Assembly: GCA_910591455.2 (NCBI GenBank)
Contig: OU342811.1
Location: 8,784,947-8,848,946 of the forward strand
Direction: 5' to 3'
DNA: 64,000 bases
DNA from: Pholis gunnellus
Lineage: Eukaryota > Chordata > Actinopteri > Perciformes > Pholidae
Shown here piece after piece: positions 1-12,380 of the stretch. How positions within the stretch are numbered: position 1 is the stretch's first letter; the number at the start of each line of letters is the position of its first letter. The position numbers and the translations under genes were made by a program. The notes below the pieces were generated by a model that was not told the DNA's origin, did no database searches, and worked only from the letters and a program-made list of their open reading frames with translations.

Positions 1-820
1 GATTGCGTCCTGGCCGTGGAACAGTGACCCAGTGGAAGTGGATCAGCTCTTTACCCTCTTAGGGCTGTTGGAGGAGTCCTGGGAGTTTACCAATCCAGTC
101 CACATGTGTTTTTGTGGACTTGGAGAAGGCTTACAACCGTGTCCCACGTGGAGTACTGTGGGGCGTTCCGCAATGATACAGCTTACCGTGGTCATTTCTA
201 CCAGCCATTAGGTCCTTAAAGTGAGAGCTGTGTCCGTATATTCAGCACAAAGTCAAACACATTTCCAGTTGGTGTTGGCGTTTTCCAGGGGTGTCCCTTG
301 TCACCAATTCTCTTTGTCTTATTCTAGACAGGATGTCATGGTGCAGCTAGGGGAAGGAGAGTGTCTGGTTTGGGGACCTCAACCTACGTCGGGATGAGGG
401 TCAGTACTTTCAAGTCTGAGGCCATGGTTCTCTGCCGGAAAGAACTGGGAATTGTACCCTCCGGGTTGGGAGTAAATCACTGCCCCCAGTGAGGGACTTC
501 AAGTATCCTCTGGGTTTTCATCACGAGTGAGGTGATTCAGTGCGGCGTCAGCAATGATGCAGGTGTTGTACCGCACCGTTGTGGACAAGAGGGAGCTGAG
601 TCGAAGATATATCAAGAGCTGTCCATCTATGTTCTGACCCTCACTTATAGTCATGAGCATTGGGTGGTGAACGAAAGAAATGAGATTTGGGATACAAGCG
701 GCCAAAATGAGCTACCTTTGAAGGGTGACTGGGCTCGGCTTTATAGATAGGGTTAGGAGCTCAGACATCTGGAGGGAACTCGGATTGGAGCAGCTGCTCT
801 ATTACGTCGAGAAATTGATC
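1..820 (+). mobile_element. Decayed LINE (non-LTR retrotransposon) reverse-transcriptase fragment
   Basis: Translated pieces in shifting frames match the reverse transcriptase of the LINEs abundant in fish. Near 105-165 the frame reads FVDLEKAYNRVPRG, the usual block around the first catalytic aspartate. Near 270-320 it reads FQGCPLSPILFVLF, then SEAMVL near 415. Near 620-680 it reads SIYVLTLTYSHEHWVV, and near 750-810 the 'SSDIWRELGLEQLLYY' type of block. The segment that normally carries the catalytic FADD box, between the QGCPLSP and SEAMVL blocks, is missing. Stops and frameshifts are frequent, so the copy is dead. It runs off the left edge of the window. The clade cannot be resolved by eye. 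Confidence 0.85.
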
Positions 821-3800
821 CTGGCTTTTGTGCCATGATGCTGTGGCCTGTAAACAATCCTGTCTGAACACAAGGTTTTTAGCAGCGTTATGTGGTCACT
901 TTTCTCTAAAAATGGGTCATGGGATCATGGCACTGTGCACTTTTCCATTCTGCACTTGCACTTATCATGGAGTTAGACAAACCAATACTATGAATGGGAT
1001 TGGTTTTCAATACTGATGCCGAGAAAATAGGGTATAAGCATTTCACACTTTCATACTTTCAGATGACACATGGATCAATGCACTCACTCAGAATTACCAA
1101 GCAAATAAACAAATGCACAAGAAAGTTGGAGGTATCTTGCATCATTTATACTTCAGTAAATACAAGTTTGAGCTTGTGCAGAGGTGCATGTAAAACTAAC
1201 ATTGAAGCAGAAATCACTAGACAAGCTTGTCTTGTGAGACAGTTTATTGTGCATTGTTGAAGAAGAATGCAGTCATCCATTTGCAGTCCTTATAAGTATA
1301 ATAAAACAAAATTAACAATGTATGAAATTCAGAATACCTGCATATTAAAGCCCAGCTTTGTTTCCAATGAAAAAACAGTCTTCCTTGTAATTACAGAGTT
1401 CATTATTTCTGATCAGGGCTTTATGATCAATGCAATTTATAATGAAAGGTGGAATGGAAATTCTTGCTATAGCTACCGTTAATTATTTTCCAATATAATT
1501 TTCAGGATCACTGAGCTTCCGTCTCATCTTTAATAGGCCAGACAATGCTGTGGGGTGATGCATGCTAGGAGGTCACAAAAACAAAAGATTCTGCTTGTGC
1601 TGCAGGCAAATACTGATAAAGCCTTAGGCGTTGCTTTTTATAGACGTCTGTTCCTTCCTTCAGGGCTCAGAGCAAGAGATATAACAGAGTTCAGGTTTAG
1701 GCAGCTGGGTGGATCTTTTTTAATCCAGGAACCCAAAGTAAGAGGTTAATATTAAGGAACTGATCTGTAGGCCCTGATTCTAATCTGTGATTTTGTGACT
1801 CTGTGCAATTATCACATGAAGGAGAGTCTTTTAAGGCAGAGGAACACAATGACGTAGTGTTTTGCTTTCTCCCCTCTCCTACTCCTGGGCCAGTTCCCAG
1901 TGAGACCCCCCACCCCCACCTCAACAACACCACCAGCACCACTCCAACCTGGGCTCATGCCAGACTGTGAATGAATGAGGAGGTCCTAACCAGTCTAATA
2001 TCTTCGTTTGATGTGGAGCACTGAGGTTCCTCTGTTTATAGGATCGCTGCTTGCGACCCAAAAACAAAACATTTAATAATCTGTATCAAATCCACCTAAT
2101 TTAGGAATCAGGACTTTAAAAAACAGCACGATAGAGTGGAGGCCAAGCCACAAGCTGCTGCTTCTGTGCACTCCCCAACGATGAGATTTGGTTGCTACCA
2201 TATTTGAGGAAGAGACTTTCTGCATAAAGAAGATTATTGTTTGTTGTTTAAGGGCTTCAGGGAGAAGATTTACCATTATTACCAACCCCAGTGGAAAGAG
2301 TAGAAGCCAGTCACAATCTGATGGCAGCACTTGCCAAGACAGAAATGATAATTGAACGAAGCCACACACCATATGGGAGAGATTATGATGTGTGCGGGTC
2401 ATGAAGAGAATGACAAAGATTAGGTGGCCTTGGAGAGTGATAGATGATTTAGAGAGATTAACAATATAGAGAACAGATCAGGACTGATAGAACAGGGAGG
2501 TGGCACTGGCCTATTAGCCTTCAAAGTTATGCAACGGCACAAGTCTGAATGTTAAAGTCTTTACAAGTAGAAGGAATTTAGAAAAATACTGAGTGGCCTT
2601 GGGCATTGAACGGAGCAGAGAGTCCTAAGGCCTGAATTTAGAAAGTCATTTTTGTGATGCAATCTTCGAACCCATTAGAGGAATGGAGGATAACCAATGG
2701 GAAATGAGCAGACCCCATTAATTTGCAAGCAAACACTGGCTCATTGTTACAAAGTTACATCAGAAATCAAAGGGGAATAGTTGGAGCAAGAGCTCTGTTT
2801 ATCTAATTACATGTGAAAGCAGAGTTCTTGTCAACTCTCAAAGGCTTAACAGAAGACTTTGGACTCAGATCCACATTCATAGGTGTCATTGTGCATCAGC
2901 ATACATATACACAAAGTCTAAATAACTTTTGAGTTTGTTAGGTAGAAGAGAAGCCTCCGTTTCACTGATACTGTCCACCGTATACTCTTTAGCTCTGTAT
3001 CCATTTCACATTCCTCAGTGCCAAGGATATCATCATGCCAACAGTACATGCTTTCAGATGAAGTCATAGGCCAACTTAATCACTCATCTGCCTCTGATCT
3101 GCCCGTCAACATGGAGGAACAGAGACTTTGGCATTAGCCAACAAAAGTGGATTAACATGATTTTTATGAAAACCAATAGAGTTTTGTGTGGACTACCTAG
3201 CACTCTATCCCCAGTGTACCTCCGCTGTGAAAAAAACTCTAACAATGAAACTCACTGTACAAAAGATCACAACATGTCTAGTTTCTGAAGGATTTTCTTT
3301 TTTTATATAAGATTACTGTTGAATAACATAGGCATGCACTTGTATGTCCATTAGGATAGTTACAGGATACTGATAATGTGATTTCATCATCCAGTGACAA
3401 GAGTATTATAGTCACACAGCAACATACATACACGTATACAACTAAAACACATTGCAAATGTATCGTGAACACAGTGATTCTTTATTTTAAGTTTTGCTTG
3501 ATATTGCCAGAACTTAAAGGTTATCCTGCTTCCATTAACTGACCTACAACACCTGACCTGCACAATTGCTATGAATGGATATCCTTGCATGACTTCCCAA
3601 TGTTTCATTTCTGCATTTATTACCCTGGCTGTCTCTAATTAAATACAGTATCTATTTGTTAATCTTTAGAGAGAAGCAACGCTACTGTGGGATATTGGAA
3701 ATAACCCATATGATAATGCCATAAAAGTCAACTTTTGTTATTTTTTTATTACATACATAAAAGACAGGTAGAGTAGGCTATCAATCCCAAATGAATTGGC

Positions 3801-4407
3801 CCTCAACCCAGGTCTTGTAATCATATAATTGAATATTGAAAAAAAGGCATATAGTGGCAGTATTTATATTAATGACATAAAAGAAATGTGACAAATGTAC
3901 TACTTACCAATTCTCAGGACCTGCTGCGAAGTGAGCCAGAACTCTGCTATAAAGTACAGCAGTGCAAATAACAGTCCCTTCCTTTTCGCCATGGTCCTCT
4001 CTCCAGAGTCGAATTTAACATTGATATCAGTTTTTCTGCCCTTGGTAATTCATGCTGATAACTTGCCAGTCCTTGTATCCGTAACGAAAATATATTGACA
4101 ACCGACCCACATCCATCCCTCACACATTGTGAGGAAAAAAAACAACAAAAACACACTCCACCTGCAGCTGCCCCTGATCAAAATAACTCCAGTTTTTCCA
4201 TTCTAAAATCCTGAATGTGCCAGTAAGGTTTTGCTTCCCATGTTCACTCTCCACACATCCCTCTTATCATGTTTTTTTTCTCGTGCACACTTGAATTGTA
4301 GGCTGCAACTGAGGAGGAGGACCGTGCGCTGGGCTCCTCCTGTCAAGCTTGCATGAATAGAAATTGGCTTTTCTGAATACCACCTTCAAAATAAAATGTG
4401 AATTTAG
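821..4407. other. Intergenic, no supported gene
   Basis: AT-rich DNA with only short open frames that lack any recognisable domain or coding context. The longest is a 109-codon minus-strand frame at 2073-2402, with a hydrophobic composition that looks like a chance translation. I see no splice-consistent exon chain here. Confidence 0.6.
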
Positions 4408-4730
4408 GCCTAGGCAATATCTCAATATTAAAACGATATTGTGATATGAGATTAGATCATTTTGTTAGATCTTGGATCATTTTATATAATGGTAAGCTAT
4501 AAGTGTCGTCTTCTCCTGGTTTTACAGGCTGCTTCACAGTAAAGAGATGTAATTTTTTTAACTCCTTTTTTTAACTACTTAGTCATTATGTCCACATTAC
4601 TAGTAATTGTTATTTTTTTTGTAAATGGACATAGAAATCTACCATACAATATTGCCGCAATATTGATATTGAGGTATTTGGTAAAACAAATTGTGATATT
4701 TGATTTTCTCCTCATCACTCAGCCTATAGG
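4408..4730. mobile_element. Non-autonomous DNA transposon relic (fish 'GGCAATAT...' family)
   Basis: The block starts with CCTAGGCAATATCTCAATAT and ends with ATTTTCTCCTCATCACTCAG followed by CCTA. Inside it are the phrases TTGTGATATGAGATTAGATC and TTGATATTGAGGTATTTGG, typical of a short element repeated in many perciform genomes (recalled, not searched). The ends are partly complementary (AGGC...GCCT). No coding capacity is visible. The target duplication is no longer clear, so the copy is old. Confidence 0.65.
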
Positions 4731-6889
4731 GGAATTGGCAACAACAGAGAAGTTCAACATATATAAAGAGTATAGGCTGCATATATGTCCGCCATTACAT
4801 GTGTGTGATAAACAAACAAAATATCAGACATCCAATACAACTTTGCTGCAGATCACGCTGTAGGTGTATGTATATTTAAGTGATTGTAGATCATTTCACA
4901 ATATATATTGCAATATGTTACTTATTTGTTTATTGAACAAATATTTACCGTAAAAAGTCTTTTTCCAGTGCTGTGCCTATTTATTCATTTATTTATTTAT
5001 TTATTTAATTGTTTAATTAATCAATCAATCTTGTCCATACTTTCCCCTACAACTAATTCCCATATTCAACTAAATGTGTTTTGTTTATGATTCCATTTCC
5101 CTATCTCCAAGGCTTTAGTCCTGTAAATATTCTATTTATATGTTTATTTCCTCTTGGTACCTGATATTCTTATCATTTGAATGCTTTTATTATGAAATCA
5201 AACATGTCTTGTTTCCGATCTTGCTCTTGCTGTCCTTGTTTGACTTGACACAGCTGCACATCCCTCCCGTGCAGGCGCTCAATTGAGGGCAAAGCCAAGC
5301 TGCTAATCCGCAAACATGGATACGTCCTAAAGATTAACTTCAAATCTGGCAACATTCGACCTCGACAACGTCTTTGCTTTGCTACACCGAGGAATGATTA
5401 AATCTTTGCTCCAGTCCTGATGGAAATGCAAATCTAATCTTCAAACTGGTCTGTGGTGCTCCCTTGAAGATCAACTACCTCAAATTGTTTATCTGACACA
5501 GTCTCGTAGTAAAGTAAAGTCAAATGTTTATGTTACCTTTACCCACTTGAGTAGTTTGGGATGGAAGTTAGAAGTTCTCTTGGTTGCTCAGCGGCACCAA
5601 TCAGCAACAGGTGATGATGCTCAAAACTACTGCTCCCCAAGCAAGGCAGAAGCATGCAGGGGTGTTTTATGGGTTTTTGGGATTAGTGTAATCTCAGTGC
5701 CTATTATTTAATTTCCCAGAAATTAGCAAAATCAGAGACTCATAGTTGAGAAAAATGTCTCTATTTACACACTGAGTTCAAGACTATCCTTAATTGGAAA
5801 AAGATGCTGTACAATTTAAAGCCTCCACTGGAGATGTAAAAGCTGGGTAACCTGTAAATTAAGTAGTGTACAGAATATGAGCATCTTGTTTTGGAATCAC
5901 AAACCCAATTTTAGTATAACTATGATTTTATTTTAAAAAAACTCCCCCATTGCTGTTGAAAACAAAGATACAGAATATCATAATGCAATATGATTTAATG
6001 CACTTACTCCACCGTGTTATACAGCCCGTAGCAGGTGTTCATGTTCAAATGTATTGTGGTAATATGAAGTTGCTCCAATTAAAGATTTGGCAAATGAAAT
6101 GCAGTGGAAGGAAGGCATTATTCCTCTGACACATGCACTGTGCGGAGGTCTGCTCAGCGTTTAGGGCACTCTTCCCATTCTCTGCTGCCCTCTTGTGGTG
6201 TTTAATGACAATGATAAGATTAGCTCAGGCCACCATGAGGTTTGCCAGGATGTTATTGCTTTTATCAAGCAATAATCACAGCACATGGAGTGTTTGCTGG
6301 TTTTGACCCAAAGAAAATTTACATAAATGTTCAAAAGGTCTCCTCTGTGTCTGTGAAGACACATTCAGGTATTCTCACTGTTTACATCAAAATATTTTGA
6401 CAGAAACATTTAAAAAGAAATAGACTTTGGGTACAGTACGATTGTTACATACATATAGGCCTTAGAACAACATCTATACAACTAGAATCTAGCTGATCTG
6501 TACATCTTTAGAAAACAAAAAGCCCCTTCAAAGCCACTAACCCCTAACCCTAAGTTGCTGAGTGAACTCCACCTACTAATTACTAAGTGTTTGTTACTCA
6601 AAATGATCATTGCTAATACAAACTATAACTATCTACAAGTAGGTTGTTTAATCGTAGCACTGCTTCTATTTGAGTGGTTACAAAGACATCTTGACAGAAA
6701 AAGACATACAAAAAAATAAATGCATTGAAACACGAGCAATGATAACCACAGAACATTTAAAAATATAATAAACGGTTACAAATATGCAAAAGATAAGGCT
6801 ACAATGTTCCAAACAGACGATTTCTCATAAATCTCTATTTTGTGAAAGTACGCCCTTAACAGGTCTTCATGAAAACAGCACATGACACC
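4731..6889. other. Intergenic; ATTT microsatellite at 4981-5010
   Basis: No gene is supported. A short (ATTT)n run occupies about 4981-5010, and AT-rich sequence with small poly-A/T runs fills the rest. A trivial CCCTAA-like stretch near 6540-6556 is too short to be a meaningful telomeric repeat. Confidence 0.6.
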
Positions 6890-6895
6890 TTTATT
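6890..6895 (-). terminator. Candidate polyadenylation signal of the long-tail claudin
   Basis: AATAAA on the minus strand about 260 nt after the claudin stop at 7156. It is a plausible 3' end signal, but the cleavage site itself is not visible. Confidence 0.4.
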
Positions 6896-7155
6896 TACAC
6901 TAACAACAAAAGCAGATCAAACAACCCTTATTTAATTTTTTGCTCAATACAAATGACAAAAAGTGTGTAAATAATAGAAACAAGATGAACATGCTATTTA
7001 CTCTGGGCATCAGGATAATCAATAATAATAACAAGCAGAATAAACTTCATCTTGACACAGAAGTGCACAGAAGTTAAAATTTGCTTGTGATGAAAAGCAT
7101 AGTGCTTTGTGTCTTTAATGTTTGACCAGCAATAAAAACTCACCACAATTTCTGT

Positions 7156-8247
7156 TTATATGTATACACCAGCACGGCTCTCACCATGAGACCCTGGTTG
7201 AATCCTTGATGATTTATATCCAATGAAAACAGGAGTGTGTGGAGCCGGATGAAAACTGGACTGGTAGGATGCAGTAGGATCTCCGATATAAGCCTGTGAA
7301 TATGGCGTGTTGTTTTGGCTTGTGTAAAAGGAGTTGCCTGGCGTATACAGGCTTCCAACATGGGGAGAACTCCGTATTGAGGAATGGTGAGCCATACCAC
7401 CTTGATATAGCAGTGACACATTGTCAGGCAGACCCGGGTTATAGACAACAGGAGGGTTGAATATTGCTTCACCATTTGTCATAACTTGAGGGATGTTTTG
7501 CAGTGGCATTGCAAGGTGTTGTCCAACATAGCCGTTGCTCTGCAGAGAAGGATGGTATGCTGTAGAATGGTGGCTGGAAATACTTGAGATGGGATGATAC
7601 CTCATTAGAGATGGCTTGCTGGGTGCTGGCTTGTAACTGAGCAAGTTGGCTTGGTTGTACACGTCGAATGAGCCTTTGTCTGAGGGTATACGGCGGCAGA
7701 TAAACAACATGGCAGAGGCAAAAAGGAAGGCGCCGGTCACCCAACCGATGTAGAGAGCCTCTCCTAGCTCCCTCCTCTGGGCATCAATTAGCAATGGATT
7801 GTAAAAATCGCTAATGATGACATGACCTGTCCACGACACGGGGATAAAGACACAGATACAGGCCGCAAACTGCATACCACCTGCAACCATCAGGATGATG
7901 GTCTTAGCCCAGTCGTTATCCTGAATACAGGATGTACACCGCATTCCTGCCAGAGCCACAAGGAGCCCCAGACCCGAGAGGGCCAGAGAACAGCACATCA
8001 GACCTCTGGCTGCCTGTAAATCCGGTGGCAGGAACAGCAGGGAGTCATAGACCTTACACTGCATCCTGATGTTGGCCTGTCTGTAGCAGTTCATCCACAA
8101 GCCCTCCCAGCGGCTTTCCATCACAATTATGTTTTCCCCAATGAAAGCTGTCACCTTCCACATGGGCATCCCTGTAGTAGCCGCCGCCCCGATCAGCCCG
8201 ATCAGGCCGACGCACATTGCGGCTATCTCTGAAACACCTTGAACCAT
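7156..8247 (-). CDS. cldn8: Claudin-8-like tight-junction protein with a very long C-terminal tail
   Basis: An intronless claudin of 363 residues: four membrane segments, with two extracellular loops that seal or tune the paracellular path at tight junctions. The loop-1 signature is complete: W30, GLW49-51, C54, C64. The block around residues 52-85 (NCYRQANIRMQCKVYDSLL) and the loop-2 segment DFYNPLLIDAQRRELGEAL point to the claudin-8 group. Membrane segments lie at about 8-28, 82-102, 115-137 and 165-185. The ATG at 8247 has A at -3 and G at +4. The odd feature is the cytoplasmic tail: about 178 residues (186-363), rich in Ser, Tyr, His and Pro, where human claudin-8 has about 40. It ends GVYI, a hydrophobic C-terminus that could still bind a PDZ domain. 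It is the first of four tandem claudins on this strand. Which fish cldn8 paralogue it is cannot be decided here. Confidence 0.95.
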   Translation of the reverse strand: MVQGVSEIAAMCVGLIGLIGAAATTGMPMWKVTAFIGENIIVMESRWEGLWMNCYRQANIRMQCKVYDSLLFLPPDLQAARGLMCCSLALSGLGLLVALAGMRCTSCIQDNDWAKTIILMVAGGMQFAACICVFIPVSWTGHVIISDFYNPLLIDAQRRELGEALYIGWVTGAFLFASAMLFICRRIPSDKGSFDVYNQANLLSYKPAPSKPSLMRYHPISSISSHHSTAYHPSLQSNGYVGQHLAMPLQNIPQVMTNGEAIFNPPVVYNPGLPDNVSLLYQGGMAHHSSIRSSPHVGSLYTPGNSFYTSQNNTPYSQAYIGDPTASYQSSFHPAPHTPVFIGYKSSRIQPGSHGESRAGVYI

Positions 8248-9973
8248 TGTGCAGCCTTCAATAAATCAGCTGTGTCCCAATTCAAAATAAGGTTAGCTCG
8301 CGTAGACAATAAATTCTGATTCTTTAGTAAAATATCACAGAGTCTGAGTCAGAGACGTGTCCAAGGCAGCGTCGATCTTCTCATCTGATGCAGTTTGTAT
8401 GGTGTAAGAGGGGGTTTGTTATGGGAAAGTTGCTTTGCTGTCACCTGGTTGGCTCAGGGCAATGGGGGTAAAAAGAACCTTTGCTTATTTTGTGTTTATG
8501 GTTCCTCTGGCTGGTATATCTGTGCCATCAGCTTCAACAGCAGTAAACCGATATGCCGGAAACAGCTTCACAACAACTTCAGAAATGTTTAACACTTGCC
8601 TTGTTTTTATTCTCCATAATTATATGTGATACAAATTCAGAAGCACACAAATATACTTTGTAGCACATAAGCTCCTGCAGTACTACTGTTGTCCACAGGG
8701 GAGCAGAAATGGCTATCAATGTGATTAAACAGAGATGGAGCTTACATCACACAGTCCAAACACAATTATTTTTATTTTTGAGTACAAGAAATATAGTTTT
8801 ATAAGTTTTAAGTTAAAATATGCCAGATTTGTATAAATCTAGGGTTGTCGAGAAGACATACATAGACAAACAGGTCGCTCATTTTGATTTAACATTAAGC
8901 AACAATGGAGAAATATAACATTGTCATTACATCACCACATATTTTTAGTATGAGACATCAATGTCATTACATATGTTACATAACAGATTGAGATTCTACA
9001 GCTTTTGAACTCACTGAAAATGAAATGAGCTGACCAAATAGTTCAAGAGCTAATATACTTCCCTGAGAAGAGACAGAAATGTTCTTTAATTGCTGAAACA
9101 TATGGAGTCGGATCAACCTAGATATGAACTTTTGGTCTAAAAGTCTGTATTCAAAGTGACTTGCAAATTCTTATCACATGATCATGCTGCTAGGTCGTCC
9201 CTGTCTGGCTTCTTCACAAACACTAACGCAGCTGTCCACACCTTTAACAAGCAGTCTTAAACCTGCCTCTCATGTTTACTCAGCCATTTGTTCAGTTCTA
9301 TTAGTTCCCAAGAGCTCCAGGGCAACATACCAAACTTAAACAAAGACTTACAATTGTGTTCCGATTGAATGGATACACACAAAATGCTTTGAATATAGAA
9401 ACGAATGCCTGTGTATTTCCTACACAATCAGTCACCAATTTAGCATTTGCTGTCCTAAGGGTACTACCTGTAACCGCCTGATCCTGTATCTAATACTGGT
9501 CAACACTAAGCAGAACAATATGAGGACTGTGTGTAATAGGGGGATTGGTTCTGCAAGATCTTATTTTTTTACCACACAGATGTGTGCTCAGGCACAGATA
9601 ATGTTGAAGGAAAATGGGTTGAAACATCTGTTGAGTATAAACTGTCTGTGTTACTACCTAGCTCAGTCATATGTGCCAACAACAACAAATACACTTGTGT
9701 CACTTTACTCATTGAATGTTATATGAAGCATACACATACAAAATTGGTAACCTAAAATACAAAAAATAAATCAGTCAGTATAAAATTTGATATACAACAC
9801 TCATAAAAGTAATGGAAATCATGTATGATATAAGTCGTTTATATCAAGATTCTGTAAATATTGCTCTTTAACAAGACATTAAGTACTCTCCAAATAATGT
9901 ATATCATTTATTGTGAGTGATTTAAAACAGACGTCCATCTAGATTCGATCCAATTGCATTTACAGTTAATGTA
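8248..9973. other. Intergenic spacer between claudins
   Basis: No gene seen. The first few hundred bases on the minus strand should include the promoter and 5' UTR of the 7156-8247 claudin, but I find no convincing TATA box. The rest is AT-rich. Confidence 0.5.
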
Positions 9974-9979
9974 TTTATT
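9974..9979 (-). terminator. Candidate polyadenylation signal of the second claudin
   Basis: AATAAA on the minus strand about 140 nt beyond the claudin stop at 10118. A second possible signal lies near 9905-9911. Confidence 0.4.
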
Positions 9980-10117
9980 GAAATGTTTCTTTTTTTTACT
10001 TTAAAATTTGAAATGTATCATAGATTGCAGTGCCAATCCATAGCTTATTAAAAAAGAAATCCCCTTGCATATATGGACTGTTACTGTGATCATCATTACC
10101 TCAGTCAGTTTAGGTGT

Positions 10118-10888
10118 TCAGAGATAAGCCACCCCACTGTGTACAGAGGGGTAACTGGAATGGTAGCTGTAGTTGGTTGATGGGTGCCTTGACAGCACTG
10201 GCTGGAACTGGGGTTGTGGTTGGGGAAGTAGCACCAGCCTTTGAGGCTGCAGGGGCTGTGGAGGATAGGCCATGTAGTCGGAGGTCCTTGAGTACACATA
10301 CCTCTGTGAAACTTTGTCCTCGGACTGCAGATTGCAACAAAAAAACATGCATCCTCCAGCGAACAAGAAAACAGAGGCCACCCAGCCGATGTAGAGAGCC
10401 TCACCGAGCTCCCTTCGCTGGGCGTCTATCAGCAAGGGGTTGTAGAAGTCCCTGATGATGACGTGACCTGTCCAGGACACTGGGATAAGGACGCAGATGC
10501 AAGCCATTATGATCATGCTTCCTGCAATGATGAGGACCAGCCGCTTGACTCGATCGTTGTTTTCGATACACGACGTGCACTGCATCCCCAGCAAAGCGAT
10601 CAGCAGACCGAGGCCACTCAACGCCAGAGCGCAGCACATCAGCCCCCGTGCCGCCTGTAGATCGGGGGGCAGGGCCAGGAGAGAGTCGTATACCTTACAC
10701 TGCATTCTGATGTTGGCCTGCCGAAAGCAATTCATCCACAGACCCTCAAAGCGGGTTTCAAAAACAATGATGTTCTCCCCAATGAAGGCTGTGACTCGCC
10801 ACATCGGCATCCCAGTGCTTGCGGCCGTCCCAATCAGCCCAATCAGGGTCACTATCAAACCCACTACCTCCAGTGCTGAGTTGGCCAT
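10118..10888 (-). CDS. cldn8: Claudin-8-like tight-junction protein, 256 residues
   Basis: A single-exon claudin. Loop 1 has W30, GLW49-51, C54 and C64, followed by the claudin-8 hallmark RQANIRMQCKVYDSLLALPP. Loop 2 carries PVSWTGHVIIRDFYNPLL. Four membrane segments lie near 8-28, 82-102, 116-137 and 164-185. The start at 10888 has a good context (A at -3, G at +4), and the length before W30 matches other claudins exactly. The tail of about 70 residues is Pro/Gln-rich (QPQPQFQP) and then Ser/Tyr-rich, ending GVAYL. This resembles the usual -YV PDZ ligand with Leu replacing Val. It is closest to the 7156-8247 gene, so a local duplication is likely. Expected role: paracellular ion barrier in epithelia, at the lateral membrane. 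Confidence 0.95.
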   Translation of the reverse strand: MANSALEVVGLIVTLIGLIGTAASTGMPMWRVTAFIGENIIVFETRFEGLWMNCFRQANIRMQCKVYDSLLALPPDLQAARGLMCCALALSGLGLLIALLGMQCTSCIENNDRVKRLVLIIAGSMIIMACICVLIPVSWTGHVIIRDFYNPLLIDAQRRELGEALYIGWVASVFLFAGGCMFFCCNLQSEDKVSQRYVYSRTSDYMAYPPQPLQPQRLVLLPQPQPQFQPVLSRHPSTNYSYHSSYPSVHSGVAYL

Positions 10889-11925
10889 TCTGTCCTCCTC
10901 TTATTCCTCCAAACTCATACGTACAATAATGTGCGGACACGGTGCGACTATAGTAGGAAGCAGTAGATGGATTGACTTTGCATCCCAGTGGAGGAGGAGC
11001 AGGTTGATGTTCACCTGTACAGCCTCCTCCCTGTGGACAGGACACCAGAATGGGAGGGGTGGGAATCGCTACCGGTTGCTAAGAAACAGTATCCCCCAGG
11101 CCATTTTTTTCTTTGTACACCTACCCCAGGAGCTGCTGTTAAGCTGCCACTTTGTTTATTCAGAAGTCTCGATTTACATTCTCAGATCACACTTCACAAG
11201 GGAGCTTTAGAAATTAAAAATAGGATGTTATTCGACAAGGCAAGGGGGTTATTTAGAAAAATATATGCTTTATGTTAAAGTAATACCATATCTACAGATA
11301 TCGAAGTCATGAATCAGCTCTGGTGCTTAAAATTGTCTTTTTGTTGTTTGAACTTAAGCTTGTTTACCACTGTGGTGTCCCTTATGTTACAAGGAATTAC
11401 TAAAAAATACAACTGTAATGGCATGGTATACACAAAATATTTGTGAAAAAAGCATTTAGAAACTCTACATAATTGTTTGCACTGTGCGTGTGTTTCATGG
11501 GATGGGGGTAATACTTGTGTACCCATGTGTCACTGTCTGTATCGAATTTCTTTTCTCGCTCTCTTGTGTCTGTCTGTGCTCAGGAAAAAGCTTGCAATTG
11601 CAACTCTGGCTTGGTTGAAATGAAATCTCTGGGCTGGTTTGCATTGTGGGTGGACCTGTATGATGAGTCTGGTTTTACGAGTTTAGGCCCTTTTCTACTG
11701 ACAACAATGGAGACTGCATAACTTTCCATGTACACACCCGTGAGCTAAACAGCAGCCGTTTCAGAAGGACATTTTGAATCCAAGGCAAACTTGAGAGCTT
11801 TTGGCAGGAAATGAGACGCTGTAATGTAAGCAATAGTTCACCCTTACTTCTCGATCAATTGCGCCTCTCTTAATTTGGCAACAGAAAAACAAAATTCACA
11901 TTTTTTTGTCAACATTACCCCTTCC
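10889..11925. other. Intergenic spacer between claudins 2 and 3
   Basis: No gene seen. The plus-strand frames that cover 10497-11278 are antisense shadows of the claudin and its upstream DNA. Promoter elements of the 10118-10888 gene must lie at the left end, but none stands out. Confidence 0.5.
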
Positions 11926-11931
11926 TTTATT
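11926..11931 (-). terminator. Candidate polyadenylation signal of the third claudin
   Basis: AATAAA on the minus strand about 450 nt past the stop at 12381, in an AT-rich 3' region. Only a candidate. Confidence 0.35.
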
Positions 11932-12380
11932 GAAAACCACAATTGACCTTATATAGGCCAGCATTTTTAAAAAGAGTATGTACATTTACAATAAAAACAA
12001 AGCAATGAACACAAATCATCTGGAGGCCTAGTGCTTACTGTGTCCTCAAATAGCATGTCAGCAGTGATATCAACAACTATTGTATTAATACAGATTAAAA
12101 ATACTTTTGAATGACTGATATCATTTAGGGTAAACTAAGCATATGGAAACAAACAAAGCATTATTCAGCACAGTTCATCATGATCAAAACACCATCAGTT
12201 CCATAATGAATTTCAATCAGCAATACACTTGGCCATCTTTGAGAAAGTAATGAAAAATGTGGCCATTTCCAGTGACTGCCTTTGGGCATGTTAGTCAATT
12301 AAAACTCATTCAAATGTGCCAAATCTTGGCAAGTGAAAAAAAAAAGTGTCCAAAATTGCCTTTGTGTTAGATTTCCCTTG

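Noticed and set aside
2073..2402. 109-codon minus-strand frame
   Set aside because: Hydrophobic, low-information translation with no domain, no splice context and no neighbour; it looks like chance.
6538..6556. CCCTAA-like units
   Set aside because: Too short and imperfect to be a telomeric relic.
10497..11278. Long plus-strand frames of up to 237 codons over the second claudin
   Set aside because: Antisense shadows of the claudin coding region; the reverse strand carries the intact signature motifs.
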